From assembly GCF_000986785.1 (NCBI RefSeq), contig NZ_LAYY01000016.1:60092-124091 (forward strand): DNA of 64,000 nucleotides, in the 5' to 3' direction. The stretch is from Mesobacillus campisalis (GTDB lineage Bacteria > Bacillota > Bacilli > Bacillales > Cytobacillaceae). A program made the translations under genes and the position numbers. This document shows, in pieces, positions 24,702 to 33,314 of this stretch. The notes beneath the pieces are model-generated. The model was not told the origin of the DNA. It was given only the letters and a program-made list of their open reading frames with translations, and did no database searches. Every line of letters starts with the position of its first letter. Position 1 is the first letter of the stretch.

Positions 24702-25406
24702 ATGAGTGTACATATTGGAGCGAAAGAACATGAAATTGCAGAAACGGTTCTGCTGCCGGGCGATCCCCTCCGTGCAAAATATATTGCCGAAACCTTCCTG
24801 GAAGATGCTAAATTGTACAATGAAGTAAGAAATATGTTCGGTTATACCGGTACATATAAAGGAAAAAGAATTTCAGTACAAGGTACTGGCATGGGAGTGC
24901 CATCCATTTCTATCTACATCAATGAATTGATGAGCAGCTATAATGTGCAAACATTGGTACGCGTGGGAACCTGTGGGGCCATCCAAAAGGATGTAAAGGT
25001 AAGGGACGTTATCCTGGCCATGAGTTCTTCGACTGATTCCCAGATGAACCGCCTGACTTTTGGAGGAGTGGATTACGCACCGACAGCTGATTTCGGCCTT
25101 TTGCTAAAAGCCTATAATGCCGGTTTGGAAAAGGGGCTAAATTTAAAAGCGGGAAATGTATTTACCGCTGACCAATTTTACAATGATAACGCAGAACTGG
25201 AGAAATGGGCAAAGTATAATATTCTTGCGGTCGAAATGGAGACAACAGCTTTATACACATTGGCGGCTAAATTTGGGCGCCGTGCACTTTCGGTCCTGAC
25301 CGTCAGCGACCATATCCTGACAGGTGAAGAGACAACTGCCGAAGAGCGGCAGACTACATTTAATGAAATGATAGAAGTAGCCCTTGAAGCAGTGGTAAAG
25401 GAATAG
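24702..25406 (+). CDS. deoD: purine-nucleoside phosphorylase DeoD
   Basis: A 234-residue trimeric/hexameric-type PNP. It cleaves purine (deoxy)nucleosides with phosphate to base and (deoxy)ribose 1-phosphate. Visible blocks: [51 protein letters not shown] and TVSDHI (the catalytic Asp region). TGGAGG precedes the ATG. Ends in a strong terminator. In B. subtilis it is next to yodJ, as here. Confidence 0.95.
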   Translation: MSVHIGAKEHEIAETVLLPGDPLRAKYIAETFLEDAKLYNEVRNMFGYTGTYKGKRISVQGTGMGVPSISIYINELMSSYNVQTLVRVGTCGAIQKDVKVRDVILAMSSSTDSQMNRLTFGGVDYAPTADFGLLLKAYNAGLEKGLNLKAGNVFTADQFYNDNAELEKWAKYNILAVEMETTALYTLAAKFGRRALSVLTVSDHILTGEETTAEERQTTFNEMIEVALEAVVKE

Positions 25407-25412
25407 AAGGCC

Positions 25413-25446
25413 AAAACTCCTTCCGGTAATTGGAAGGAGTTTTTTG
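25413..25446 (+). terminator. terminator of deoD
   Basis: AAAACTCCTTCC pairs with GGAAGGAGTTTT and is followed by a T-run. Confidence 0.85.
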
Positions 25447-25536
25447 CCCACCTCATGCCAAGCGGGCATACGAAACCGTATCTAATAGTGGTAGAATAGA
25501 ATATGCTGCATTTTACTCAAAAAGAATGGTGATTGA

Positions 25537-26343
25537 ATGAAAAAATATATAGTAGCGGCTCTTATGCTGTTTTTGTTAACTTCTTGCTCTCAGCTTGAAT
25601 CATTGCCTGGGAAGCTGCCCTTTCTGAGCATCGATAAACACCAGCAGCAAAACGGAAGTGACCACGATGATGAAAAGGCGGAAATGAAAAGTGGAGGCCC
25701 TGTTTTGGATGAGGCCTACTTCAATGTAATCCAGGAGACCAGCGGTAAAAAAGTCATTCAGAACCCGGAGAATACATTGGCATTGGTCAATAAGCTGTTT
25801 GGGCTTCCGGAAGATTACATTCCTGCTGATTTAAAGCGGCCGGATGTCACATTCCCATTTGGGGAACAGGACCTTGAGAAGAGCCTGCTAAGGGAGGAAG
25901 CTGCTGATGCGCTTGAGGAAATGTTTGAAGGGGCCAAAAACGAAGGAATCGAACTTTACGCCATATCCGGATACCGTTCCTATGAACGGCAGGACAATCT
26001 GTACGCTTCAGAAGTAAGCAAAGTTGGCGAGGAGAAGGCTGCCCAGGTTGTCGCGGTTCCCGGGACAAGTGAACATCAGACAGGACTAGCCATGGATATC
26101 TCGAGCAAAAGCGCCGGATTGAGGTTAAATGAGCAATTTGGGCATACGGAAGAAGGCAGGTGGCTGGCTGAAAATGCGCATAAGTATGGCTATATCCTGA
26201 GATATCCAAAAGGAAAGGAAGACATTACCGGATATATGTATGAGCCGTGGCATTTCAGGTATGTTGGAAAAAGAGCAGCTGAAGAAATGTACAAAAATCA
26301 ATTAACAATGGAAGAATACTTTGACATTGTCAGGAAGATATAA
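25537..26343 (+). CDS. D-alanyl-D-alanine carboxypeptidase lipoprotein, YodJ-like
   Basis: A 268-residue peptidase of family M15B (VanY-like). The signal peptide ends in the lipobox LLTSC at about residue 17, so it is anchored outside the cell. Zinc ligands appear in SEHQTGLAMD (His and Asp) and EPWHFRYVG (His); the substrate loop is SGYRSYERQ. It trims the terminal D-Ala from peptidoglycan stem peptides. Position after deoD and before ctpA matches yodJ in B. subtilis. Confidence 0.88.
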   Translation: MKKYIVAALMLFLLTSCSQLESLPGKLPFLSIDKHQQQNGSDHDDEKAEMKSGGPVLDEAYFNVIQETSGKKVIQNPENTLALVNKLFGLPEDYIPADLKRPDVTFPFGEQDLEKSLLREEAADALEEMFEGAKNEGIELYAISGYRSYERQDNLYASEVSKVGEEKAAQVVAVPGTSEHQTGLAMDISSKSAGLRLNEQFGHTEEGRWLAENAHKYGYILRYPKGKEDITGYMYEPWHFRYVGKRAAEEMYKNQLTMEEYFDIVRKI

Positions 26344-26368
26344 AAAACCGGTGAAAACCGGTTTTTTT
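26344..26368 (+). terminator. terminator of the YodJ-like gene
   Basis: AAAACCGG-TG-AAAACCGGTTTTTTT: a short stem with a T-run. Confidence 0.7.
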
Positions 26369-26458
26369 ATTATGGGATAAAAGTGATTACAGCTAATTTA
26401 ACAGGGAACATATATACTACAAACTTCAATTGTTTTAAAGAAAAAAGGGAGGATTGCT

Positions 26459-26686
26459 ATGGAAAAGACGGTACTAAAGGCAGCTGGCCTGACATGTGAG
26501 CACTGCGAAGAACGAGTGAAAAATGCTCTGCTAAGCACAGATGGCGTCTTTGCGGTTGCGGTTTCCCTCGAAAAGGCTTCAATTGAAATCCAATTTGATG
26601 GATCGCAGGCAACAGTGGAGCAGTTGGCGTCAACGGTAGAGGAGCAGGGGTATCATATAGTAGGAAAGTCAGACAGCGCGGTATAA
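26459..26686 (+). CDS. heavy-metal-associated domain protein
   Basis: A 75-residue single HMA domain. The metal motif is LTCEHCEERV near the N-terminus, and the closing strand is EEQGYHIVG. It is a second CopZ-like chaperone, far from the csoR-copZ-copA module and without a CsoR operator nearby. The motif TCEHC differs from the MSCGHC of the true CopZ. AGGGAGG precedes the ATG. Its metal and partner are unknown. Confidence 0.75.
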   Translation: MEKTVLKAAGLTCEHCEERVKNALLSTDGVFAVAVSLEKASIEIQFDGSQATVEQLASTVEEQGYHIVGKSDSAV

Positions 26687-26809
26687 TCCGCGTTGTTTTT
26701 TTCATTCAAGGTGTGGTCCGTTATTTTTTCTGTTATTTTTTATTTAAAAATGTTATTGTAAAAGCTAAGGATTTCATCTTAGCAAGAGGTTGAAAGTGGT
26801 GAGTATGAA

Positions 26810-28309
26810 TTGGAGCGGGACCAAACAAATGAGGAAACAGAACGTCTTTCCGGTAACTCTGGAGAGGTGGAACACAAACAAAATTACTTAAAGATTAAAA
26901 AGTTTCATTTTGCCATGCTGCTGTTCTTTCTGGTATTTATAACCGCCGGGATAACGACATTTGCACTGGCATTTGGAAATGATGAACCAGCAGTGAAGAT
27001 TGTCAACGAAAGAGAAGAGTTTTCAAAGCTCTATGAAGCTTTCGATACATTAAAGGATAGTTATTACACTGAATTGGACCAGGATAAGCTCATTAATGGA
27101 GCTATTAATGGCATGGTGGAATCCCTTGATGACCCATACTCGGATTATATGAGCCAGGAGGATGCAAAAAGCTTTCATGAAAGCATTTCTGCCTCGTTTG
27201 AAGGTATTGGGGCTGAAATTCAATCCAGGGATGGCCATATCGTCATCGTCACTCCGCTTAAAGGATCTCCTGCAGAAAAAGCAGGACTGCTGCCGGAAGA
27301 CATCATACTTTCGGTTGACGGCAAAAGCCTTCAAGGGATGAGTACGACAGAAGCGGTTGCGCTGATTAGAGGGGAAAAAGGCACCAAGGTTAAACTGTCT
27401 GTACAGCGGGGCGGAGCCGAGCCGACAGATGTCACGATAACCCGTGATACCATTCCAATTGAGACAGTCTTCGGCGAAATGGTAGAAGGTGAAGAGGGCA
27501 TTGCCAAGGTACAAATATCCAATTTCTCTGAACATACGCATGAAGAGCTTGTGCAAGTGTTAAAAGAGCTTCAGGATAAAGGAATGAAAGGGCTGATTTT
27601 GGATCTTCGCCAGAATCCGGGAGGCTTGCTTGACCAAGCTGTGAAAATTTCCAGCATGTTTGTTCCGGAAGGGAAGCTGTTATTCCAGGTGGAAGACCGC
27701 GAAGGCAATAGGGAGGAATATCCATCGGCCGGAAGCGGCAATGCCGACTTCCCGCTGGTGGTCGTCATTGACAAGGGAAGTGCAAGTGCCTCTGAAATTC
27801 TTGCCGGAGCCGTCAGTGAATCGGCTGATGTACCATTGGTTGGGGAAAAGTCCTTTGGAAAAGGTACCGTGCAGCGTGCAGAGACTTTCAAGGATGGTTC
27901 CAATATAAAACTGACAACAGAAAAATGGCTGACGCCAGAAGGAAATTGGGTCCATAAAGAGGGAATCAAACCAGATCATGAAGTGGCGATGCCTGAATAT
28001 GCTTCCCTGCCTTTCATTGATCCGGAAACTGAGCTGAAAGTTTCAATGGCGTCGGAACAGGTAAAGGCTGCCCAAAAGATGCTGCAGGTCCTCGGGTATG
28101 AGCCTGGCCGAGAGGATGGTTTTTTCGATGAAAAGACGGCCATTGCTGCCAAAGAGTTTCAAAAAGACCATTCCATTGAAGAAACTGGCATTATCAGCGG
28201 AGAAACCACACTTCAGCTGATGAATGCCTTACGTGAAAAAATCAGCAGTGAAGATCCGCAGATCAGCAAGGCAGTAGAAGTGCTGAAAACTGAAATTGAC
28301 GCTGAATAA
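26810..28309 (+). CDS. ctpA: carboxy-terminal processing protease CtpA (S41)
   Basis: A 499-residue secreted serine protease. One N-terminal membrane anchor (FAMLLFFLVFITAGITTFAL) is followed by a PDZ domain (GIGAEIQSRDGHIVIVTPLK), then the S41 core with the Ser in GSASASEI (residues 324-328) and the Lys in GEKSFGKGTVQ, and a C-terminal peptidoglycan-binding domain. The start is a TTG six bases after GGTGAG; no ATG is in frame upstream. Its position near deoD and a yodJ-like gene matches ctpA in B. subtilis; CtpB is the alternative. Confidence 0.88.
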   Translation: MERDQTNEETERLSGNSGEVEHKQNYLKIKKFHFAMLLFFLVFITAGITTFALAFGNDEPAVKIVNEREEFSKLYEAFDTLKDSYYTELDQDKLINGAINGMVESLDDPYSDYMSQEDAKSFHESISASFEGIGAEIQSRDGHIVIVTPLKGSPAEKAGLLPEDIILSVDGKSLQGMSTTEAVALIRGEKGTKVKLSVQRGGAEPTDVTITRDTIPIETVFGEMVEGEEGIAKVQISNFSEHTHEELVQVLKELQDKGMKGLILDLRQNPGGLLDQAVKISSMFVPEGKLLFQVEDREGNREEYPSAGSGNADFPLVVVIDKGSASASEILAGAVSESADVPLVGEKSFGKGTVQRAETFKDGSNIKLTTEKWLTPEGNWVHKEGIKPDHEVAMPEYASLPFIDPETELKVSMASEQVKAAQKMLQVLGYEPGREDGFFDEKTAIAAKEFQKDHSIEETGIISGETTLQLMNALREKISSEDPQISKAVEVLKTEIDAE

Positions 28310-28311
28310 AG

Positions 28312-28345
28312 GAAAGCTCTCCGCGAGAACGGGGAGCTTTTGGTT
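28312..28345 (+). terminator. terminator of ctpA
   Basis: AAAGCTCTCC pairs imperfectly with GGGGAGCTTTT. Confidence 0.65.
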
Positions 28346-28376
28346 TGTTAAAATAGCAAAAGGAGGCGCATGAAAT

Positions 28377-29315
28377 ATGAGCAACAAAACGGAGATCTAT
28401 ATTCTTGCAGGTTTCCTGGGAAGCGGCAAAACGACGCTCCTCAGGCAGGTTTTGGAATACGAAAAAAAGGAAGGACGAAAAATAGCCGTCTTAATGAATG
28501 AGCTTGGCGATATCTCGATTGATTCCGATTCAGTAGGGGAAGGAGTGCCGCTGAAGGAACTGCTTGGCGGGTGCATTTGCTGTACCATCCAGGACAAACT
28601 GGAAGCACAGATTCAGGGACTCCTCGCAGAGCACTGTCCTGATGCCATTTACATTGAAACCACTGGTGCAGCACATCCAGTCGAAGTGCTTGATGCCGTT
28701 CTCTCTCCTTTTTTTGCGGGAAAGATTGAAATGAAAGGAATCCTCACTACTGTTGATGGGACATTGTGGGCTTCCAGAACCAATTTTAATCCGCAAATCC
28801 AACAACTGCTATTGGAACAAGTCCGGCATGCAGATTTGATATTGATAAATAAATCGGATCAATTATCGGATATGGAACAAGGGAGAGTGACAATGGAGAT
28901 TCAAAATATCAACCAGAAGGCCCCATGCATTCTGACGGCATTTTCCAAAGTATCCATGGATCAAGTGAAAAATTTGTCCAGCTCTGCCAAGGGCGAGGTA
29001 AAAGGAGCCCATGTCAATCATCAGCTCAGACTGGGAACTTTTGTCCACCAGTTCAAGAACAGTGTCAGACAGGAGGATTTTGAGGATTTCTTGAGGGCAC
29101 TGCCGGATGATATTTATCGGATTAAAGGTTATGTCAAGTTTCAGCACTCCTCCTTTCCAGACCTGTTTCAATACTCCTACGGTACGCCGTTATATATGAA
29201 AGAATACATGAATATGCCGCTAAACCTGGTTTTTATTGGCCAGGGCATCAACTGGGACCAAATTGAATCGCAGCTCCAAAGGCTGGAAAATGGTGGACAG
29301 GCTGGTTCGGAATAA
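28377..29315 (+). CDS. G3E-family GTPase (COG0523/CobW-like)
   Basis: A 312-residue metal-chaperone-type GTPase. Walker A is GFLGSGKTT, the metal motif is GGCICCTI (C-x-C-C), and the guanine specificity motif is NKSD. The C-terminal CobW_C domain covers about residues 220-300. Family members move Zn, Co or Ni into target enzymes. No Zur box was noticed upstream. Its own AAGGAGGCG precedes the ATG. Target metal unknown. Confidence 0.85.
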   Translation: MSNKTEIYILAGFLGSGKTTLLRQVLEYEKKEGRKIAVLMNELGDISIDSDSVGEGVPLKELLGGCICCTIQDKLEAQIQGLLAEHCPDAIYIETTGAAHPVEVLDAVLSPFFAGKIEMKGILTTVDGTLWASRTNFNPQIQQLLLEQVRHADLILINKSDQLSDMEQGRVTMEIQNINQKAPCILTAFSKVSMDQVKNLSSSAKGEVKGAHVNHQLRLGTFVHQFKNSVRQEDFEDFLRALPDDIYRIKGYVKFQHSSFPDLFQYSYGTPLYMKEYMNMPLNLVFIGQGINWDQIESQLQRLENGGQAGSE

Positions 29316-29371
29316 GATAAGACAAAATCGGTAAAACTTTCATCGCAGACGTTAATGGAAGTGGTGAAAAA

Positions 29372-30184
29372 ATGAAAAAGCTCTCTGTACCTGTTTTTTT
29401 TATTCTTTTCCTAATGGCTGGCGGGGCAGGTGTGCTGGCGAAAGATGCGGAATTGCTTCAGTGGGAACAAGTAAACGAAATAATTCCCCGTTACAGTAAG
29501 TTCATCGTTCAGGACCTGGAAACGGGGTTGAAATTCAAGGTGCAGCGCAGGGCAGGAAGCAGGCATGCCGATGTCCAGCCGCTTACGGCCCAGGATACCA
29601 AGATAATGAACGAAATATATGGAGGAAAGTGGAGCTGGAAGCGCAGGGCTATCTACGTTCTGGCAGAAAAACGGAAAATTGCGGCTTCCATGCATGGGAT
29701 GCCTCACGGTGCAGGTGCTTTGAAAAATAATTTTCCTGGCCATTTTTGTATCCACTTCTATGGGAGCACCACACATCGGACAAATGCGATGGACCTGTCA
29801 CATAAATTAATGATGCTAAAAGCTGCAGGACGACTTGATGATTACCTTGAAGAGTCAGGTCCGCATGAGCTGGCGCAAGCTTATCTGGCAGGAATAAAGC
29901 AGCATGATATCCAGGTCGTCTCGCTTATCTCCCTTACGGAAATGAAGTGGGAGCCTGTGTTTTCCGAAATCGAAAATATCTCCGTAGACAGAATTGAAAT
30001 TCTTCCCGATGAGGACTTTAGTGATCAGCTTACGGTTTCGGTTCCGGTAGAAATCAAATGGGCACGACGCGGCCGAGGTCCGCGGCACTTCCGAGGAAAC
30101 ATTGAACTAGTCCGGTTTTCCCCTGAACAGAGCTGGAAAATAGATTCGGTTCCCTTCTTTAGGGAAAATGAATTCATACCGTAG
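29372..30184 (+). CDS. secreted protein with an HGMPHG...GHFCIHF motif
   Basis: A 270-residue exported protein: signal peptide MKKLSVPVFFILFLMAGGAG with cleavage near VLAKDA, then a domain with ETGLKFKVQRRAGSRHADVQ, SMHGMPHGAGAL and NNFPGHFCIHFYGSTTH. The spaced His and Cys residues recall, loosely, the His...Cys arrangement of L,D-transpeptidases, and I have seen GHFCIHF-type motifs in peptidoglycan-related Firmicute proteins. A role in cell wall work is therefore a guess. GGAAGTGG precedes the ATG. Confidence 0.6.
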   Translation: MKKLSVPVFFILFLMAGGAGVLAKDAELLQWEQVNEIIPRYSKFIVQDLETGLKFKVQRRAGSRHADVQPLTAQDTKIMNEIYGGKWSWKRRAIYVLAEKRKIAASMHGMPHGAGALKNNFPGHFCIHFYGSTTHRTNAMDLSHKLMMLKAAGRLDDYLEESGPHELAQAYLAGIKQHDIQVVSLISLTEMKWEPVFSEIENISVDRIEILPDEDFSDQLTVSVPVEIKWARRGRGPRHFRGNIELVRFSPEQSWKIDSVPFFRENEFIP

Positions 30185-30197
30185 CATGATTACATAA

Positions 30198-30246
30198 AGA
30201 AAAGGGCTGGAACCAAAAATAAATGGTCTCAGCCTTTTTTTTTCTT
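30198..30246 (+). terminator. terminator
   Basis: AAAGGGCTGGAACCA pairs with TGGTCTCAGCCTTT and is followed by eight or more T. Confidence 0.85.
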
Positions 30247-30249
30247 GCT

Positions 30250-30495
30250 TTAAAAGGATTGCTCGCCAAATTTGACAAATGTCTTTTCATCTTCGATTAA
30301 ACCGCATACTGCACATTGCACTTTCAGTTCCGGGCCCCGATAAGGGGTATGGAAAGGATCAAGCTGGCCTGAGGTGTACTCTTCGACAATTTCTCCGGAT
30401 TGCGGATCCATTTTTACGGATTGGGGAACCTGCCTTATTAAATTAAATCTGCTTTTATTGGTCCTGCAATTTGGACAGCGGTATGGAACACTCAT
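30250..30495 (-). CDS. small zinc-ribbon-like protein
   Basis: An 81-residue protein with two Cys pairs, YRCPNCRTNKS at the N-terminus and VQCAVCGLIED near the C-terminus, which would hold one zinc. The segment between includes QVPQSVKMDPQSGEIVEEY. The ATG at 30495 follows GAGGAGG. No enzymatic domain. Function unknown; I do not recognise a named family. Confidence 0.7.
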   Translation of the reverse strand: MSVPYRCPNCRTNKSRFNLIRQVPQSVKMDPQSGEIVEEYTSGQLDPFHTPYRGPELKVQCAVCGLIEDEKTFVKFGEQSF

Positions 30496-30601
30496 TCTTA
30501 TGCCTCCTCTTTTAATTCTTTTGATGATTATTTTTTGCAAACGTGGAAACTTATATGTAAAAATACACCTAGGATGATCAAACTGATTAAGGAGGCGAAG
30601 C

Positions 30602-30880
30602 ATGGGCGAAATCGATTATACCTATTTGCTGGAGAAGTACAGGACATTGTGGAACAACAGGCAGCTGTACACGGAGGGAAATGCCGAAACAACATTGAAG
30701 GAAGCTGTCACGAGAGAGCTGAAGGATGAAAACTCCCATCCTCGTGTAAGAAGGAGCTTATACGAAAAGTTTTACCTGGCATCCAAAAGGATCATTGAAT
30801 CAGATCTAAGTCCTGATGATAAAATAGCTTTTTTAGATCTTCATGCAGAAATGACACAAGCTATTAAAGAAGGGGAATAG
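30602..30880 (+). CDS. hypothetical 92-aa protein
   Basis: A soluble, charged helical protein (MGEIDYTYLLEKYRTLWNNR ... SPDDKIAFLDLHAEMTQAIK). A ribosome binding site AAGGAGGCG lies just before the ATG. It is divergent from the zinc-ribbon gene. No motif is recognised. The gap 30881-31249 holds only the terminator at 31068-31099. Confidence 0.65.
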   Translation: MGEIDYTYLLEKYRTLWNNRQLYTEGNAETTLKEAVTRELKDENSHPRVRRSLYEKFYLASKRIIESDLSPDDKIAFLDLHAEMTQAIKEGE

Positions 30881-31067
30881 GAGAGATTGGACATCTGTTT
30901 TTACAAAAAAAGAGGTCAGGTGTCGAAATTTTTGTCATAAGAATGTAAGTGTTGTAATATTTCCTTGCTTGCTAAATAGCTGTCAACTCCATTTTTTTAT
31001 CTATTTCTTGTATTTCCTCCGTTTTTCTCCATTTTTTCCATGTGAAAAAACGGTATTTTTGAATAGG

Positions 31068-31099
31068 ACCTGTTGGCTAGAAAGCCAGCAGGTTCTTTT
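31068..31099 (+). terminator. terminator upstream of the CAP-domain gene
   Basis: ACCTGTTGGCT-AGAA-AGCCAGCAGGT, 11 bp with one G-U pair, then TCTTTTG. It is 190 bases beyond the previous gene and 150 bases before the next, so it could end the former transcript or be a leader attenuator. Confidence 0.75.
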
Positions 31100-31249
31100 G
31101 TTTGCGGGGTTTTTTATCCCATCTGGGTTTTGTTTTATTATTCAAGCATAGCTTAGATTCCAGAATTATCCTCAAATATTACAAAAAAGCCATGCTATTA
31201 TTGTAGTGTCACCAAGAGAGACAAAATGATTTTATGGGAGGAAAAAAGG

Positions 31250-32047
31250 ATGAAAAAGAAGCTTATCTTTTCAGTAGCGGCTGCCGCTGCCATTCTAGCA
31301 AGCAACCCTGCCATGCAGGCGGATGCTGCAACCATATACCCTACTGGGGAAAGAAAAATTGTCTACTATCAAACTGGCAATATCAATAAAGAACAGATTC
31401 AGGAATTAATCAACAAATATTTCGCCAATCCAGAAGGCTTTTGGAAACAGGCTGCTCAACTATCAACAACACCTGCCACAAAGGCACCGGTTACACCAGC
31501 CAAGCAACAGCCTGCACCAGCCAAGCAACAGCCTGCAGCTCCTGCACCAGCCAAGCAGCAGCCTGCAGCTCCTGCACCAGCCAAGCAGCAGCCTGCAGCC
31601 CCTGCGCCAGCCAAGCAGCAGCCTGCAGCCCCTGCACCGGCCAAGCAACAGCCTGCGGCTCCTTCAAGCGTAAGCGCCTATGAGCAAAAAGTTGTGGAGC
31701 TTACCAATCAGGAGAGGGCCAAAAACGGCCTGAAGCCGTTGGTTCTCGACACGGAGTTGAGCAAAGTAGCGCGTGAAAAGTCACGCGATATGCAGGCAAA
31801 GGGCTATTTCAGCCATACGAGCCCTACCTACGGTTCACCATTTGATATGATGAAGAAATACGGTATTAGCTATAAAACTGCCGGGGAAAACATCGCTATG
31901 GGCCAGCGCAGCCCTGAAGAGGTTGTCAAAGCCTGGATGAATAGTGAAGGGCACCGAAAGAACATCCTTAATTCCAACTATACGCATATCGGCGTTGGCC
32001 ATATTGCTGAAGGTAACTACTGGACTCAAATGTTCATCGGAAAATAA
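31250..32047 (+). CDS. secreted CAP-domain (SCP/YkwD-like) protein
   Basis: A 265-residue exported protein. Signal peptide MKKKLIFSVAAAAAILASNP ends near ADAAT. A linker of five to six AKQQPAAPAP repeats (about residues 82-138) is followed by a CAP domain with LTNQERAKNGLKPL, GYFSHTSPTYGSPFD, GENIAMGQ, HRKNIL and YWTQMFIGK. The linker DNA is a 30-bp tandem repeat and may vary in copy number between strains. The ATG follows GGGAGG. CAP proteins of Bacilli are secreted and of unclear function. Confidence 0.88.
   Translation: MKKKLIFSVAAAAAILASNPAMQADAATIYPTGERKIVYYQTGNINKEQIQELINKYFANPEGFWKQAAQLSTTPATKAPVTPAKQQPAPAKQQPAAPAPAKQQPAAPAPAKQQPAAPAPAKQQPAAPAPAKQQPAAPSSVSAYEQKVVELTNQERAKNGLKPLVLDTELSKVAREKSRDMQAKGYFSHTSPTYGSPFDMMKKYGISYKTAGENIAMGQRSPEEVVKAWMNSEGHRKNILNSNYTHIGVGHIAEGNYWTQMFIGK
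31495..31665 (+). repeat. 30-bp in-frame tandem repeat in the CAP-domain gene
   Basis: Units of GCCAAGCAGCAGCCTGCAGC plus CCCTGCACCA, 10 codons each, encode AKQQPAAPAP. They are near-identical at DNA level, so slippage is likely. Confidence 0.85.
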
Positions 32048-32059
32048 TCCACGTATTAT

Positions 32060-32092
32060 AAAAAAGTCAGCACAAGTGTGCTGACTTTTTTA
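32060..32092 (+). terminator. terminator of the CAP-domain gene
   Basis: AAAAAAGTCAGCAC pairs with GTGCTGACTTTTTT. Confidence 0.9.
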
Positions 32093-32104
32093 TGTCTTAC
32101 AGAT

Positions 32105-32623
32105 TCAAAGCTGTGTCTCTTGCTCGTTATCCCTGTGCCCATTGAATTCGATATGGACAGGCACAGCGTCCTCTTCAGGAATAATTGGCATGGTGACAGT
32201 CAACAGCCCGTTTTCAAACCCGGAAGACACCTTGTTTTTATCCACCTTGAAAGGAAGGCTGATGATTTTTTCAAAAGGACGGTCAGGACGCTCTTTTATA
32301 AAATAGCGAATCCTGGGCTCCAACGTGGAAATGATCCCTCTTATGGTTAATTCCTGGCCTCTTAATATAACTATTACTTCTTCGGGGTGCATCCCCGGAA
32401 GCTCTGCCTCAACATATAAATTCCCATCCTTTTCAAATAAATCGCACCGTGGAAAGGGGTCTCTCAAACGTGTGGCCAATGCCCCGCCGGCCAGGTTTTT
32501 CCCCATCTTTTCTTCTTCCTTTGAAAAGGGGTGGGAAGACTGGTTGAACACTTCCTTCCAAAAACTATCCGCGGCATATCTTTTAGTGTAATCCAGCCAG
32601 TTTTTCAGCCGTTCTGAATCCAT
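32105..32623 (-). CDS. Hsp20/alpha-crystallin family protein
   Basis: A 172-residue small heat-shock-type protein. The alpha-crystallin domain covers about residues 58-160: DLFEKDGNLYVEAELPGM, ELTIRG and the closing FENGLLTVTMP. It would hold unfolding proteins as an oligomer. The N-terminal arm is charged. GGGAGGGAAGG precedes the ATG. A second Hsp20-fold gene (GerT-like) lies just upstream on the same strand, so the two may be a sporulation pair. I saw no CIRCE or CtsR site. Confidence 0.85.
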   Translation of the reverse strand: MDSERLKNWLDYTKRYAADSFWKEVFNQSSHPFSKEEEKMGKNLAGGALATRLRDPFPRCDLFEKDGNLYVEAELPGMHPEEVIVILRGQELTIRGIISTLEPRIRYFIKERPDRPFEKIISLPFKVDKNKVSSGFENGLLTVTMPIIPEEDAVPVHIEFNGHRDNEQETQL

Positions 32624-32655
32624 GGTCCTTCCCTCCCAAATCGTTAAGCCTGGGG

Positions 32656-33129
32656 CTAAATTTCGTTGACATCAATCTCTGAAAACTGGTGGTGAGTCAG
32701 CCTAGGAATCCTGATCTCCAATATCCCGTCTTTATGGCTGGCAACTGCACCTTTTTTCTTGACCGGGGCTGGAAATCCCAGGGTGTGTTTATCTCCCTGG
32801 GCGGGGATATGCTCAATAATCGCTTCAGTGGAAGTATGGTAGACTTTCATGCTCTTTAACCATTGCTCTTTTTTGATTGGTATCCTGATGTAGACAAATT
32901 CATGGGTTTCGAAAATGGACGCGTTAAGGCCATTTAGGGATTCAGGCTGGTGTTGGCCATGATTCTGCATGCTTTTTAGCCATTCCTGCGGATTCAGCAT
33001 GCTTTCCATATGCTGTGGAAACATTTGGCCGACCATTTCCTGGACAAACTGGTCGATATTTTGTGGATTGATGTTACCTAGCTTTTCTTTCATTGTTTCA
33101 TTTAGGGGGAGATTTTTCCATGGAAACAC
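32656..33129 (-). CDS. gerT: GerT-like spore protein (Hsp20 fold)
   Basis: A 157-residue Hsp20-like protein matching GerT: FPWKNLPLNETMKEKLGNIN at the start, then FETHEFVYIRIPI, MKVYHTSTEAIIEH, FPAPVKKKGAVAS and a FSEIDV ending. In B. subtilis GerT is a coat component needed for normal germination. The GTG at 33129 is seven bases after GAGGAGGG. A longer frame upstream has no ribosome binding site, which decides the start. It lies upstream of the other Hsp20 gene. Confidence 0.75.
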   Translation of the reverse strand: MFPWKNLPLNETMKEKLGNINPQNIDQFVQEMVGQMFPQHMESMLNPQEWLKSMQNHGQHQPESLNGLNASIFETHEFVYIRIPIKKEQWLKSMKVYHTSTEAIIEHIPAQGDKHTLGFPAPVKKKGAVASHKDGILEIRIPRLTHHQFSEIDVNEI

Positions 33130-33314
33130 CGGAGATCCCTCCTCTCGTCTGTTATGGCTGCCGGAGACTGCTTCTGTTGTTGTATGTTTCATTCTATGCA
33201 GTGATGAGCCCAATGGTTAAAACCACGTTGTGCCACCTTGCTAAAATTTGCATAATGCTGCTGTTCTATTTACTATAATGGTAGTAATGATGACTGGAAT
33301 AGCGGGGTATCGAT

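Noticed and set aside
30881..31249. c-di-AMP or other riboswitch before the CAP-domain gene
   Set aside because: I could not find the conserved core of any known riboswitch; only a terminator hairpin is clear.
31456..31648. Minus-strand repetitive frames (Gly/Ala/Cys/Leu)
   Set aside because: Antisense of the AKQQPAAPAP repeat region in the CAP-domain gene.
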